The notes beneath the pieces were generated by a model. The model saw nothing but the letters and a program-made list of their open reading frames with translations. It was not told the DNA's origin and did no database searches. A DNA stretch of 64,000 nucleotides from Denitratisoma sp. DHT3 (GTDB taxonomy: Bacteria; Pseudomonadota; Gammaproteobacteria; Burkholderiales; Rhodocyclaceae). The stretch lies in NCBI RefSeq assembly GCF_007833355.1, contig NZ_CP020914.1, positions 2,218,047-2,282,046 of the forward strand, given 5' to 3'. Shown one piece after another: positions 50,197-59,368 of the stretch. A program made the translations under genes and the position numbers. Every line of letters starts with the position of its first letter. Position 1 is the stretch's first letter.

Positions 50197-50223
50197 AATA
50201 ACGAAACAGCTTGACTCGTTATT
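50197..50223. promoter_or_regulatory. Inverted repeat between divergent riboswitches, possible operator
   Basis: AATAACGA, 11 bases, TCGTTATT: perfect 8-bp arms. The inner form ACGA-N11-TCGT equals the core of the 21-bp TetR-type repeats at 37338 and, less exactly, 7277. It sits where the promoters of both riboswitch transcripts should lie. Confidence 0.4.
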
Positions 50224-50254
50224 TATACGATCATAGACTTATCGCAGAAAGTTG

Positions 50255-50422
50255 TTCGCGGTACCCGGCAGTCCATCCGGACGCCAGGTGAAACGGGAAG
50301 CTGGTGTAAATCCTGCGCTGCCCCCGCAACGGTAAGGAAGTGCGGAATCGTCACACACGCCACTGGGCTTCGGTCTGGGAAGGCGACGATTCAAGACTTT
50401 CGAGCCCGGAGACCGGCCACGA
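50255..50422 (+). promoter_or_regulatory. Cobalamin riboswitch of btuB2-btuCD-cobQ
   Basis: Plus strand: CAGGTGAAACGGGAAGCTGG, CTGCCCCCGCAACGGTAAGG and the B12 box GAGCCCGGAGACCGGCC near 50402-50418. Downstream, ACTCCCTGT at 50476-50484 is the exact complement of ACAGGGAGT at 50534-50542, which holds the btuB ribosome site, giving a plausible translational switch. Confidence 0.95.
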
Positions 50423-50546
50423 ACATCACCATGGAAACGCCACGGGGTGGTGGCGGCCGGCGTTTGTCCGATCGAACTCCCTGTGCGTTGCCTTCATCAA
50501 TCGTGACCGGTCTGCGGGGACGCCGACCGGGGAACAGGGAGTCCTC

Positions 50547-52424
50547 ATGCAACGCCATCTTGCGCGCAGCGCCATCGCCGCTGCCATTCTTGCCGCTTTC
50601 AATGTCCAGGCCGCCGAGCCCCTCGCGGACCACGGCACCATCGTCGTCACCGCCACCCGTCAGCCGACTCCGGCGCGAGATTTGCTGAACGACTTCAGCG
50701 TATTGACCCGTAGTGATATCGATAAAGCGGGGCCGAGTGCGACGCTGGGTGATCTGCTTTCACGCCTACCTGGTATTGAGCTATCCCGAGAAGGGGGACG
50801 TGGCGCCAATGAAAATATTTTCATCCGTGGCACAAACGCAGGTCACGCCCTAATTCTCATTGATGGTATTCGCGTAGGTTCTGCCACCCTGGGGCAGGCT
50901 AATCTTTCGGCTCTACCAGTTGAGCAGATGGAGCGTATCGAAGTGGTTCGTGGCCCGGAGTCCGCACTTTATGGCAGCGATGCTATTGGCGGGGTGGTCA
51001 ATATTTTCACTCGTGGTTCGAAAGAGAGCAGCTTCTCTGCCAAGGCGGGATTTGGTAGTCGCGGCAGCTATGCGGCCAATGTCGCGAAAAAGAGCAATAT
51101 CGGTGACCTGAACTATCAGGTCAGCTTCGGTACCAATGGTGAAGATGGCAAGTCCAACGTGACCAATAGCGATAGTTTCGCCTACAACCCTGATAAGGAC
51201 GGATTCTGGAAACGCAGTGCTGCTATGCGCATAGACTACAAGCTTTCGTCTGAAGCAGAAATTGGTGCCCAATATTTCTACAGCCAGGGACAGAACAAGT
51301 TCGATACTTCCTGGCCGAGCAAGAGCTACGACTGGAAAACATACAGCAGGATCAGCGGGTCCAGTGCATATGCTCGTTTTCAGCCAGCCAAGGAATGGAC
51401 TACCTCGATACGGTTCGATCGCAGCGTGGATGAAAGCGACACCGTGCCCTCGCAAACCATCGGTGAGCTCCGTGACGACTTTCGCACCGAACGAAAACAG
51501 ATCACTTGGCAGAACGACATCAACCTGCCCATCGGACGTGCGCTCATAGCGGTGGACCATCTGAAAGAACAGATTGTTACATCGAGTGCTTTCAGCCTGA
51601 CTGAACGTGATATCAACTCCCTGTCCCTGGGATGGGATGCAAGCATGGAGAAGCATCGCTGGCAGGCAAATGTTCGTCGGGACCGCAATTCACAATATGG
51701 CGCAAAGAACACCTACAACCTGGGATATGGGTATCAGCTCACCCACGCTTGGCGTCTGGCAACCCATGTTGGCACAGCATTCAAGGCGCCATCATTCAAC
51801 GACCTGTATTACCCTAACATTCCTTTTGTCGGCAGCGGCAACCCCAATCTCAGGCCAGAAACATCCCGCAACCGGGATGTGGCTGTTCATTATGAGACCG
51901 AGGTCCATAAAGCCAGCCTGACAGTGTTCCGCAACGACATTAAAAACCTGATCAGTTGGGAAGAAACCAGCCCCGGGTCCTGGTTCTACACTCCGGCGAA
52001 TGTCGGCAAGGTCCGGATTGATGGCTGGAGCCTGAGTTATCAATGGTCAATCATCGACGGATGGAAACTGAGGGCCACCTGGAATGATCAGGATGCTCGC
52101 GATGTCACCACAGGTAACCGCCTGGCGCGCCGTGCCGAGAAATTTGGCACCTTGGGCCTGGAACATGAGACAAAGCAATGGCTAATCGGTGTAGAACTGC
52201 AGGCATCGGGCGACCGTTACGATAATTTGGCTAATACGCGTCTCCTCGGCGGTTATGGCTTGGTCAATGTCCATAGCAGTTATCAACTTTCCCCTGAGTG
52301 GTCTGCCTTCGCCCGGGTGGACAATCTGTTCGACAAACACTATGAGCTGGCCCGTAGTTCGAATGCCACATTCTCTAGTCTGGGGAGCACGGTTTTCATT
52401 GGCCTCCGCTATCTCACAAAGTAA
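50547..52424 (+). CDS. btuB: BtuB-type TonB-dependent cobalamin receptor (copy 2)
   Basis: The 625-residue receptor has a signal peptide ending NVQAAE, a TonB box (GTIVVTATRQ), a plug with LLSRLPGIELSREGG, IFIRGTNAGHALILIDGIRVGS and ERIEVVRGPESALYGSDAIGG, and a barrel ending VFIGLRYLTK. It is homologous to the copy at 41001 but clearly diverged. The ATG at 50547 follows AGGGAG; the frame extending to 50340 runs through riboswitch RNA. The first 50 codons are GC-rich while the body is not. First gene of an operon with btuC, btuD and cobQ. Confidence 0.93.
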   Translation: MQRHLARSAIAAAILAAFNVQAAEPLADHGTIVVTATRQPTPARDLLNDFSVLTRSDIDKAGPSATLGDLLSRLPGIELSREGGRGANENIFIRGTNAGHALILIDGIRVGSATLGQANLSALPVEQMERIEVVRGPESALYGSDAIGGVVNIFTRGSKESSFSAKAGFGSRGSYAANVAKKSNIGDLNYQVSFGTNGEDGKSNVTNSDSFAYNPDKDGFWKRSAAMRIDYKLSSEAEIGAQYFYSQGQNKFDTSWPSKSYDWKTYSRISGSSAYARFQPAKEWTTSIRFDRSVDESDTVPSQTIGELRDDFRTERKQITWQNDINLPIGRALIAVDHLKEQIVTSSAFSLTERDINSLSLGWDASMEKHRWQANVRRDRNSQYGAKNTYNLGYGYQLTHAWRLATHVGTAFKAPSFNDLYYPNIPFVGSGNPNLRPETSRNRDVAVHYETEVHKASLTVFRNDIKNLISWEETSPGSWFYTPANVGKVRIDGWSLSYQWSIIDGWKLRATWNDQDARDVTTGNRLARRAEKFGTLGLEHETKQWLIGVELQASGDRYDNLANTRLLGGYGLVNVHSSYQLSPEWSAFARVDNLFDKHYELARSSNATFSSLGSTVFIGLRYLTK

Positions 52425-52427
52425 GCC

Positions 52428-53417
52428 ATGCCCACCCGCCGTCGCGCCCTCGCCGTGCTGTTGTTGCTGCTGCTCCTGGTAGCGGCCAGCCTGGTGGTGG
52501 GTCTGGCGGCGGGGACTTTGCCGGTCAGCACCGCCGATCTGCTGTCCCTGGTGGGCGGCGAAGGCGGCGGCATGGGGGCCGAGGTGGTGCGCAGCCTGCG
52601 CCTGCCCCGGGTGCTGGGGGCCTTCGCCTGCGGCGGCCTGCTGGCTCTGGCCGGCGCCCTGATGCAGGTGCTGCTGCGCAATCCTCTGGCCGATCCCTAC
52701 GTACTGGGCATTTCCGGAGGCGCAGCGGTGGGCGCACTTTCGGCCATGCTGCTGGGTTTCTCCCTGATGGGGCTGAACCTGCTGGCCTTCGGCGGCGCCC
52801 TGGGGGCGATGCTGCTGGTCTTCGGCCTGGCCCATGGCGACAGTAGCTGGACCCAGACCCGGCTGCTGCTCACCGGGGTGATCATCGCCGCCGGCTGCGG
52901 CGCGGTGGTGGCCCTGATCCTGTCCATCACGCCGGAGCAGAAACTGCACGGCATGCTGTTCTGGCTGATGGGGGATGCCGGGCAGATTCTCCGGCCGGAA
53001 CCAGCCCTGGCTGCCCTGGCGGTGGGGCTGGCCTGTGCCATGCCTTTTGCCCGGGAACTGAACCTGCTGGCCCGGGGCGCCACCCTGGCCAGTTCCCTGG
53101 GGGTGGCGGTGCCCCGACTGCGGAGCCTGATCTATCTACTGGCGTCGCTGCTCACCGCCTTCGCCGTCACCACGGCCGGCAGCATCGGCTTCATCGGTCT
53201 GGTGGTGCCCCATTTGCTGCGTCTGGCCCTGGGCAACGACCAGCGCCTGCTGCTGCCCGCCGCCACCCTGGCCGGCGGTGCCCTGCTGGTCCTGGCCGAC
53301 ACCCTGGCCCGCACCGTGGTGGCACCCCAGCAATTGCCGGTGGGGGTGCTGACCGCCCTGATCGGTGTGCCGATTTTTTTGTTCCTGTTGGCGCGGCAGC
53401 CTGCGGCCAAGCCATGA
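52428..53417 (+). CDS. btuC: Cobalamin ABC transporter permease (BtuC/FecCD family)
   Basis: A 329-residue permease with about ten hydrophobic segments and the family landmarks RLPRVLGAFACGGLLALAGA (read in two parts), LRNPLADPYVLGISGGAAVGA, and GSIGFIGLVVPHLLRL. It starts 3 bases after the btuB2 stop and overlaps btuD by 4 bases. Its cargo is taken as cobalamin because btuB2, cobQ and the riboswitch surround it; the sequence family also serves siderophores. No periplasmic binding protein (BtuF) is in the window. Confidence 0.93.
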   Translation: MPTRRRALAVLLLLLLLVAASLVVGLAAGTLPVSTADLLSLVGGEGGGMGAEVVRSLRLPRVLGAFACGGLLALAGALMQVLLRNPLADPYVLGISGGAAVGALSAMLLGFSLMGLNLLAFGGALGAMLLVFGLAHGDSSWTQTRLLLTGVIIAAGCGAVVALILSITPEQKLHGMLFWLMGDAGQILRPEPALAALAVGLACAMPFARELNLLARGATLASSLGVAVPRLRSLIYLLASLLTAFAVTTAGSIGFIGLVVPHLLRLALGNDQRLLLPAATLAGGALLVLADTLARTVVAPQQLPVGVLTALIGVPIFLFLLARQPAAKP

Positions 53418-54187
53418 GTACCCTATTACTCGACGCCAGCTGCCTGGATGTGTCGATCGCCGGGCATCTGTTCTGCCACGACCTGGACCTGCGACTGAAC
53501 AGCGGGGAATCCCTGGCCATCCTGGGACGCAATGGCGCAGGCAAATCCACCCTGCTGGCCACCCTGGCGGGACTGCGCCCGGCATCGGCCGGAGTGCTGC
53601 GGATCGGCGGCCTCGCTCCTGCGAACGCCGATCCCCGCGCGTTGGCCAGGATTCGGGGCTACCTGCCCCAGCAGCAGCACGATCCCTTCGCCTCCACCGT
53701 GCTGGAATCGGTGCTGGTCGGCCGCCACCCCCACCTGGGCCGCTGGGAATGGGAAGGCGAAACGGATCAGCGACTCGCCACCACCGCCCTGGCGGCCGTG
53801 GGCCTGGCGGAATTCGCCCAACGGGAAGTCCACACCCTCTCGGGGGGCGAGCGCCAGCGCCTGGGTATTGCCATGCTGCTCACTCAGCAGCCCCAGCTTT
53901 TCCTGCTGGACGAACCCCTGGCCCACCTCGACCTGAACCACCAGATCGCCGTGCTGGACCTCTTCTCCACCCCGGACCGGGACTGGGGCGCCACCGTGGT
54001 GATGGTGCTCCATGAGCCGGGCCTGGCCCTGCGCTATTGCAGCCGCACCCTGCTGCTGTTCGGCGACGGCCAGTGGCTGGAGGGCGCCAGTGCCGACGTG
54101 ATCACCGCCGAGAATCTGTCGCGGCTCTACGGCCATCCCCTGAGGGAACTGCGGGATGGTCAGCACCGCTGGTTTGTACCTATATGA
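53414..54187 (+). CDS. btuD: Cobalamin ABC transporter ATP-binding protein
   Basis: A 257-residue ABC ATPase with Walker [10 protein letters not shown] (residues about 37-45), the Q-loop region [10 protein letters not shown], signature [12 protein letters not shown] and Walker [13 protein letters not shown]. Overlaps btuC at its start and cobQ at its end (ATGA), so all are translationally coupled. Confidence 0.95.
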   Translation: MSTLLLDASCLDVSIAGHLFCHDLDLRLNSGESLAILGRNGAGKSTLLATLAGLRPASAGVLRIGGLAPANADPRALARIRGYLPQQQHDPFASTVLESVLVGRHPHLGRWEWEGETDQRLATTALAAVGLAEFAQREVHTLSGGERQRLGIAMLLTQQPQLFLLDEPLAHLDLNHQIAVLDLFSTPDRDWGATVVMVLHEPGLALRYCSRTLLLFGDGQWLEGASADVITAENLSRLYGHPLRELRDGQHRWFVPI

Positions 54188-55635
54188 AGCTCTCCGCCCT
54201 GATGGTGCAAGGCTGCACCTCCGACGCCGGCAAGACCACCCTGGTGGCGGCCCTGTGCCGCATCCTCAAGCGTCGGGGGGTGCGCGTGGCGCCCTTCAAG
54301 CCCCAGAACATGGCGCTGAATTCGGCGGTCACCATCGATGGCGGCGAGATCGGCCGCGCCCAGGCCCTGCAAGCCCAGGCGGCGGGCCTGCCGCCACGGA
54401 TCGACTTCAATCCGGTGCTGCTCAAGCCCACCACGGACTGCCAGGCCCAGGTGATCATCCATGGCCGGGCCGTCACCCATCTGGATGCCCAGGCCTATCA
54501 CGACTACAAGCGGGTGGCGATGACAGCAGTGATGGCGTCCTGGCAACGCCTCACCGGCGAATTCGAGTGTGTACTGGTGGAAGGAGCCGGCAGTCCGGCG
54601 GAGATCAATCTGCGGGACCGGGACATCGCCAACATGGGTTTCGCCGAGGCCGCCGACGTGCCGGTGATCCTGGTGGCGGACATCGACCGGGGCGGCGTCT
54701 TCGCCCATCTGGTGGGAACCCTGGACCTACTCTCCCCCTCGGAGCAGGCGCGGATCAAGGGTTTCGTGATCAACCGTTTCCGGGGCGATATCGCCCTGCT
54801 GCAACCGGGTCTGGACTGGCTGGAACAGCGCACCGGCAAGCCGGTGCTGGGCGTGCTGCCCTATCTTCAGGGCCTGATGCTGGACGCCGAGGACGCCATC
54901 GCCCAGGGGGAGATGGACAAGGCGCCGCCGCGCCTGCGGGTCATCGCCCCGGTGTTGCCGAGGATTTCCAATCACAACGATCTGGACCCCTTGCGCCTGC
55001 ATCCAGAGGTGGACTTCCAGTGGGTCGGGCCGGGTCAGACACCGCCCCCCGCCGATCTGGTGGTCCTGCCCGGCTCCAAGAACGTGCGGGCCGATCTGGA
55101 CTGGTTGCGCTATCAGGGCTGGGAGGACTACCTCCTACGCCACCTTCGTTACGGCGGAAAAGTGATCGGTATCTGCGGTGGCTTCCAGATGCTGGGGCGG
55201 CAACTCCACGACCCCAGGGGGCTGGAGGGCGTGCCGGGTAGCAGCCCTGGACTGGGATTTCTGGATTGCGAAACCACCCTGGAGGAGGAGAAACAACTTC
55301 GCAACGTGAAGGGACGGCTGCTATTGGATTTATCGGCGGCTATGGCTGGCTACGAGATTCACATGGGTGTCACCCATGGCCCGGCACTCGCCTATCCGCT
55401 GGTCAGGCTCGATGATGGCCGCGAAGAAGGTGTCATGGTACCAGAGGGCAATATCCTGGGCAGTTATTGCCATGGCCTTCTGGATCATGCTGATGCTTTG
55501 GCGTCCATCATGGCCTGGGCCGGTATGCATGAGGCCGCACCCGTGGATCTCGCTGCTCGCCGCGAGATGGATCTGGATCGGTTGGCCGATGCAGTGGAGG
55601 CCTCCCTTGACTGGGCAACGATTGCAAGCTTTTAG
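54184..55635 (+). CDS. cobQ: Cobyric acid synthase
   Basis: CobQ amidates the b, d, e and g side chains of adenosylcobyrinic acid diamide. The 483-residue protein starts at the ATG overlapping the btuD stop and has [24 protein letters not shown], the [12 protein letters not shown] segment and a C-terminal amidotransferase domain with nucleophile Cys in [10 protein letters not shown] and HGLLDH. The last 400 bases, from about 55230, use more A/T-ending codons than the rest, hinting at a recombination joint. Confidence 0.95.
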   Translation: MKLSALMVQGCTSDAGKTTLVAALCRILKRRGVRVAPFKPQNMALNSAVTIDGGEIGRAQALQAQAAGLPPRIDFNPVLLKPTTDCQAQVIIHGRAVTHLDAQAYHDYKRVAMTAVMASWQRLTGEFECVLVEGAGSPAEINLRDRDIANMGFAEAADVPVILVADIDRGGVFAHLVGTLDLLSPSEQARIKGFVINRFRGDIALLQPGLDWLEQRTGKPVLGVLPYLQGLMLDAEDAIAQGEMDKAPPRLRVIAPVLPRISNHNDLDPLRLHPEVDFQWVGPGQTPPPADLVVLPGSKNVRADLDWLRYQGWEDYLLRHLRYGGKVIGICGGFQMLGRQLHDPRGLEGVPGSSPGLGFLDCETTLEEEKQLRNVKGRLLLDLSAAMAGYEIHMGVTHGPALAYPLVRLDDGREEGVMVPEGNILGSYCHGLLDHADALASIMAWAGMHEAAPVDLAARREMDLDRLADAVEASLDWATIASF

Positions 55636-55670
55636 TGGCATTGGTTAATGCCGATTATTGGAGCTATTCC

Positions 55671-56633
55671 ATGAGTGAGCGTGGCATCAAGCAGAAGGGC
55701 GAGGCCAAGACGGCCCGCATCCCCATCAAGATCGTGCCGGCTGCCCAGCCCCTGAAGAAGCCCGACTGGATTCGGGTCAAGGTGGGCAGCAGCGCGGGAC
55801 GCTTCGACGAGGTCAAGCAGGCCTTGCGCGACCACGCCCTGCACACCGTCTGCGAGGAAGCCACCTGCCCCAACATCGGTGAATGCTTCGGCAAGGGCAC
55901 CGCCACTTTCATGATCCTCGGTGACATCTGCACCCGCCGCTGCCCCTTCTGCGACGTGGGTCATGGCAAGCCCCTGCCCCCCGATGCCGAGGAGCCGGAA
56001 AAGCTGGCCCGGACCATCGCCGCCATGAAGCTCAAGTACGTGGTGATCACCAGCGTGGACCGGGACGACCTGCGGGACGGCGGCGCCCAGCATTTCGTGG
56101 ACTGCATCCGGGCCGTGCGTCAGCATTCCCCCAGCACCCGGATCGAGGTGCTGGTACCGGACTTCCGCGGCCGCCTGGAGATCGCCCTGGAGATTTTCGA
56201 GCAGGCCCTGCCCGACGTGATGAACCACAACCTGGAAACCGTGCCCCGCCTCTACAAGCAGGCCCGGCCCGGCGCCGACTACGCCCACTCCCTGCAACTG
56301 CTGAAGAATTTCAAGACCCGCCACCCCGAGGTCACCACCAAGTCCGGCCTGATGGTGGGCATCGGCGAGACCGACGAGGAAATCCTCGCCGTGATGCGGG
56401 ACCTGCGGGTCCACGACGTGGATATGCTGACCATCGGCCAGTACCTGGCCCCCTCGGGCCATCACCTGCCGGTGCTGCGTTATGTACATCCGGACATCTT
56501 CAGAATGTACGAGGCCGAAGCGGGGGAAATGGGCTTCACCAACGCCGCCTGCGCCCCCCTGGTGCGCTCAAGTTATGATGCAGAACGACAGGTTGCTGGA
56601 ACCCTAAATGCAAGGCGTTCTGTGACCATATAA
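55671..56633 (+). CDS. lipA: Lipoyl synthase
   Basis: LipA inserts two sulfurs into octanoyl groups on lipoyl domains. The 320-residue protein has the auxiliary cluster motif [12 protein letters not shown] and the radical-SAM motif [10 protein letters not shown], both intact, and [10 protein letters not shown] further on. GGAG lies 8 bases before the ATG at 55671. The gene is very GC-rich until about 56570, where the last 20 codons turn A/T-rich, so its 3' end adjoins the accessory DNA that follows. No lipB is next to it. Confidence 0.95.
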   Translation: MSERGIKQKGEAKTARIPIKIVPAAQPLKKPDWIRVKVGSSAGRFDEVKQALRDHALHTVCEEATCPNIGECFGKGTATFMILGDICTRRCPFCDVGHGKPLPPDAEEPEKLARTIAAMKLKYVVITSVDRDDLRDGGAQHFVDCIRAVRQHSPSTRIEVLVPDFRGRLEIALEIFEQALPDVMNHNLETVPRLYKQARPGADYAHSLQLLKNFKTRHPEVTTKSGLMVGIGETDEEILAVMRDLRVHDVDMLTIGQYLAPSGHHLPVLRYVHPDIFRMYEAEAGEMGFTNAACAPLVRSSYDAERQVAGTLNARRSVTI

Positions 56634-56759
56634 GTGCGAAAGTGACCTTTGAAGTATCGACATATTTTCTGGATGAGTGTTCAGATATGCCCTCCTTGCA
56701 GACCGTGCGCGAAAGCGTACTACCGACCCACAGAAATCTCTGAAGAACCGAAAGTAAAT

Positions 56760-57395
56760 CAACCACGTTCGTAGAACGTGGTTTTGCCTAAAGCCCCCCA
56801 GAGGGGGGCATACCTAGCGGCCCTTCCTAGAAGGCCCGCTGCCTGGGACCAGTTGAAGTTGCTCTCGATGCAACTCTTCTCGCTCCTGGAACCTCACGTA
56901 CTTCTGAATCATCTCGCTGTTCAAACCGACCGTGTCCACACAGTACCCTTTCGCCCAGAAATGATTACCCCAATACGGCTTCTTCCTCATGAATGGAAAG
57001 GCCGTGAAGAGCCGAATCGCGGTACGTCCTTCAGGACCCCCATCAATCCAGAGATCGACATCTTTGGCGGTACCTTCACCAGCAAGTGAACGTGGTCCGC
57101 CTGAATGTTCAACTCCACCACCTCACATCCAAGTTGCTGACAAAACACCATCACGCACTTGTACACCTCATTCCCGACCGGGCCTTGCAACAACCGGTAA
57201 CGGTATTTTGGCACCCAGACCACGTGATATTGACAATGCCAGAAGATCACATGCGATGCTCTTGCAAACCTGCTCATGCTCGTTTCCTTTCAGAAAGTTG
57301 TGGGGACAACTCTCAAAAAGGTACCTGCACGAGCAGGCTCTCTAACAGGCAAAGCCAGTTAGTCGATAACCACGCCCATAGGACGTGGTTTTTAA
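56760..57395 (-). mobile_element. IS200/IS605-family element with broken transposase
   Basis: A short element bounded by subterminal hairpins: AACCACGTTC/GAACGTGGTT at 56761-56783 and ACCACG…CGTGGT at about 57370-57390. Such hairpins, rather than terminal inverted repeats, mark IS200/IS605 elements. It holds one gene, a frameshifted Y1 transposase. Exact ends cannot be fixed from one copy. Confidence 0.75.
56814..57277 (-). pseudogene. tnpA: Y1 transposase tnpA (IS200-like), frameshifted
   Basis: The N-terminal part (96 codons as read, to stop near 56987) has CQYHVVWVPKYR and the HUH motif in ADHVHLLV, both typical of IS200 TnpA. After codon 83, near 57028, one base appears to be missing; restoring it gives GRTAIRLF…KPYWGNHFWAKGYCVDTVG and the catalytic-Tyr region IQKYVRFQ, ending at 56814. 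The repaired protein would be 154 residues, the usual size. The element is therefore probably inactive unless supplied in trans. Confidence 0.85.
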
Positions 57396-57425
57396 CTTTC
57401 AATAAAACTCCGGAACCTCCCCGTC

Positions 57426-57866
57426 TCAGTGATCCGACTGTTGCTTCAGGGTCGCCTGGACCTTGCGCTTGCCCATCTTTTTAAGAATGGCGAACTTTGT
57501 GAGCTGTTCCTGACTGGGCCGTGAACTGCCAGCTTCCCAGTTGTAAACCGTCTGAGTGGAGACCTGGAGAATCGACGCCAATACCGCTGCCGTCAGTTCG
57601 AACTGTTCCCGCATCTTCTTGAGCCCCGCGGGACGGAAACGGAATTTCGGTGAGGCCCCGTCCTGCGTGGGCAACGGGGTGGCCCGGGGCTGGGAAGCCG
57701 AGGTCCTAGAGGGCTGACGCTCCAAAACCGCGAGCCGTTGTTTCAGATCCCTGATCTCGGTTCGGTGCTGAACCAGAGACTTCTTGAGAGTGAGAGTCTC
57801 GGCCCGTAATTCTTTACGAACCTGACGGACGATTTCTTGCTTCAGGAGGGCGGCGATATTGGGCAT
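57426..57866 (-). CDS. HTH (XRE-like) protein with coiled-coil N-terminus
   Basis: The 146-residue protein starts at MPNIAALLKQ (57866), has a charged coiled-coil-like stretch (residues about 10-62), a Pro/Ser-rich linker and a C-terminal helix-turn-helix (LKKMREQFELTAAVLASILQ followed by VSTQTVYNWEAGSSRP, about 95-125), as in antitoxin-like XRE regulators. The longer frame to 57956 lacks support. It may be a small regulator of the accessory region. No toxin partner is seen next to it. Confidence 0.72.
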   Translation of the reverse strand: MPNIAALLKQEIVRQVRKELRAETLTLKKSLVQHRTEIRDLKQRLAVLERQPSRTSASQPRATPLPTQDGASPKFRFRPAGLKKMREQFELTAAVLASILQVSTQTVYNWEAGSSRPSQEQLTKFAILKKMGKRKVQATLKQQSDH

Positions 57867-58189
57867 GGACCTACTCGATAAAGGACGACAGGGTGATTGT
57901 CGGAAACGGTCCATAAAGCAAGTGAGGATGATGGCAATGTTCGTGAAAATCCTCAACAGGAGCCGTGAAAAATACTCATACTGTTTCGACTAAATGACTC
58001 AGGCCGTGATTCTAGCAATCCGACATCTGCTGATGAAATATCCAAAATAAAATTGAATAGATCATAACTACCGGCGGAATGTTACGATTTTCCGCGCTTT
58101 CTGGCCGTTTTATTTTCAGAACTTGTCCAAAATTCCTCCATCGTCTCGCGGATACCCCGCACGACAGTAACCCAAATGGATAGGAAATC
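57867..58189. other. Intergenic region without recognised features
   Basis: AT-richer DNA between the divergently transcribed HTH gene and the orphan gene at 58190. It should hold their promoters, but I find no clear -35/-10 pair, repeat or RNA. Confidence 0.5.
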
Positions 58190-59362
58190 ATGGCAAAAAA
58201 AGAAGCTCCTCCGGCAACACCAAGTCGCGTCAAGTTTGAAACTAGCAAAACTGCTGTAGATCATGAATTTTGGATAGATGAGCGAACGCACCAGACGGGC
58301 AGCTATCTCCACTCCTCCAATGTAGAGACCCAGTTCGAATCGAAGGATCAATTAAGTCATAAGCCGCGGCCAGCCACTACCGATCTGGCACAACATGATC
58401 TCGTGGATCACCGTGTGGTCGAGATGTCCGAGCCCAGTAATAATGTCCATCCTCACACCAGCAGCGAAAAATCTGATGGCTCTGCCTATCTAGTAGGGGT
58501 GGCGGGTGCGCAAGCTTTCCAGGAAGAGTTTTCCTGGTGTCCGCCAGGGCAGAAGGTAGTGTTTCGGCTAGTTCAGGCTGAAGCCGAATTATTCCATATG
58601 ATTTCCAAAGGCCGCTATGTTGTACAAGAAAGATTGAACGGCAGAAAGACCAAAGACATCCACTACATATCGCATACTTTGCTGTGTTACATACAAAAGG
58701 CCCTCCGCCTGGCAAGGAAAGCTGCGGTTTCAATTCAATACCATTTAGTCGATAGTGGTGACGGGAAAGCGCATCTTGAGGTACTGGGCATGGCCTCGGT
58801 CGAACATGAAAACGGAGGGCCCGATTTATCTCAGATCCACCAAGGCTTGTATTATATTTGCAGTCAAATTGCACCACGAAAGCTTGTTGGAGATGAGGAT
58901 GTTAGTGCAAATGGCCTGCATCTTGACGATTCACTCAGACTCCTGGCGGATCAAGCTATATACAAAATCCTAGACCAAGTAGGAGATGAGAATGTCACTA
59001 CGACATTTAAGGCTCATATTGGAGGTGAGGTAATCAACTGTGGGCCACGTTATGCACAAAAAAGGCAGCCAGCTCCTATACCACTGCGCGACAGTATTGA
59101 GCACATCGGATTCATCGAGAACATGCGGACAAGCGAGCAGTCGATTGATGTACGACTCAAAGGTAGCAAATCACTTATATCAATGAACTACAACCCAGAC
59201 AAATTCCTTAAGAAGCTTAGAGTGTGGCTGGGAGAAACCATGTCAAGTAGGTTCGTGTGCGCAGAACAAGCTAACGGGGATGGGAAAAATCCCTTACTGT
59301 CCCTCAAGGATTTTCAAGACAGCTCTAGTATAAATCCAGACCTATTTGGCTATGATCGCTAG
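58190..59362 (+). CDS. Orphan protein, unknown function
   Basis: A 390-residue soluble protein with no domain that I recognise. The first 100 residues are polar and look disordered; the rest has regular alpha/beta patterning with a GGEVINCGPRY segment near residue 282. AGGA lies before the ATG. GC content is low for this window. It is convergent with the giant recombinase-like gene, whose stop is 6 bases away, and lies next to an IS element, so it probably arrived with this accessory block. Confidence 0.65.
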   Translation: MAKKEAPPATPSRVKFETSKTAVDHEFWIDERTHQTGSYLHSSNVETQFESKDQLSHKPRPATTDLAQHDLVDHRVVEMSEPSNNVHPHTSSEKSDGSAYLVGVAGAQAFQEEFSWCPPGQKVVFRLVQAEAELFHMISKGRYVVQERLNGRKTKDIHYISHTLLCYIQKALRLARKAAVSIQYHLVDSGDGKAHLEVLGMASVEHENGGPDLSQIHQGLYYICSQIAPRKLVGDEDVSANGLHLDDSLRLLADQAIYKILDQVGDENVTTTFKAHIGGEVINCGPRYAQKRQPAPIPLRDSIEHIGFIENMRTSEQSIDVRLKGSKSLISMNYNPDKFLKKLRVWLGETMSSRFVCAEQANGDGKNPLLSLKDFQDSSSINPDLFGYDR

Positions 59363-59368
59363 TCTAGC

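Noticed and set aside
50340..50546. N-terminal extension of btuB2 from an upstream start
   Set aside because: The added residues translate riboswitch RNA, and the signal peptide and ribosome site place the start at 50547.
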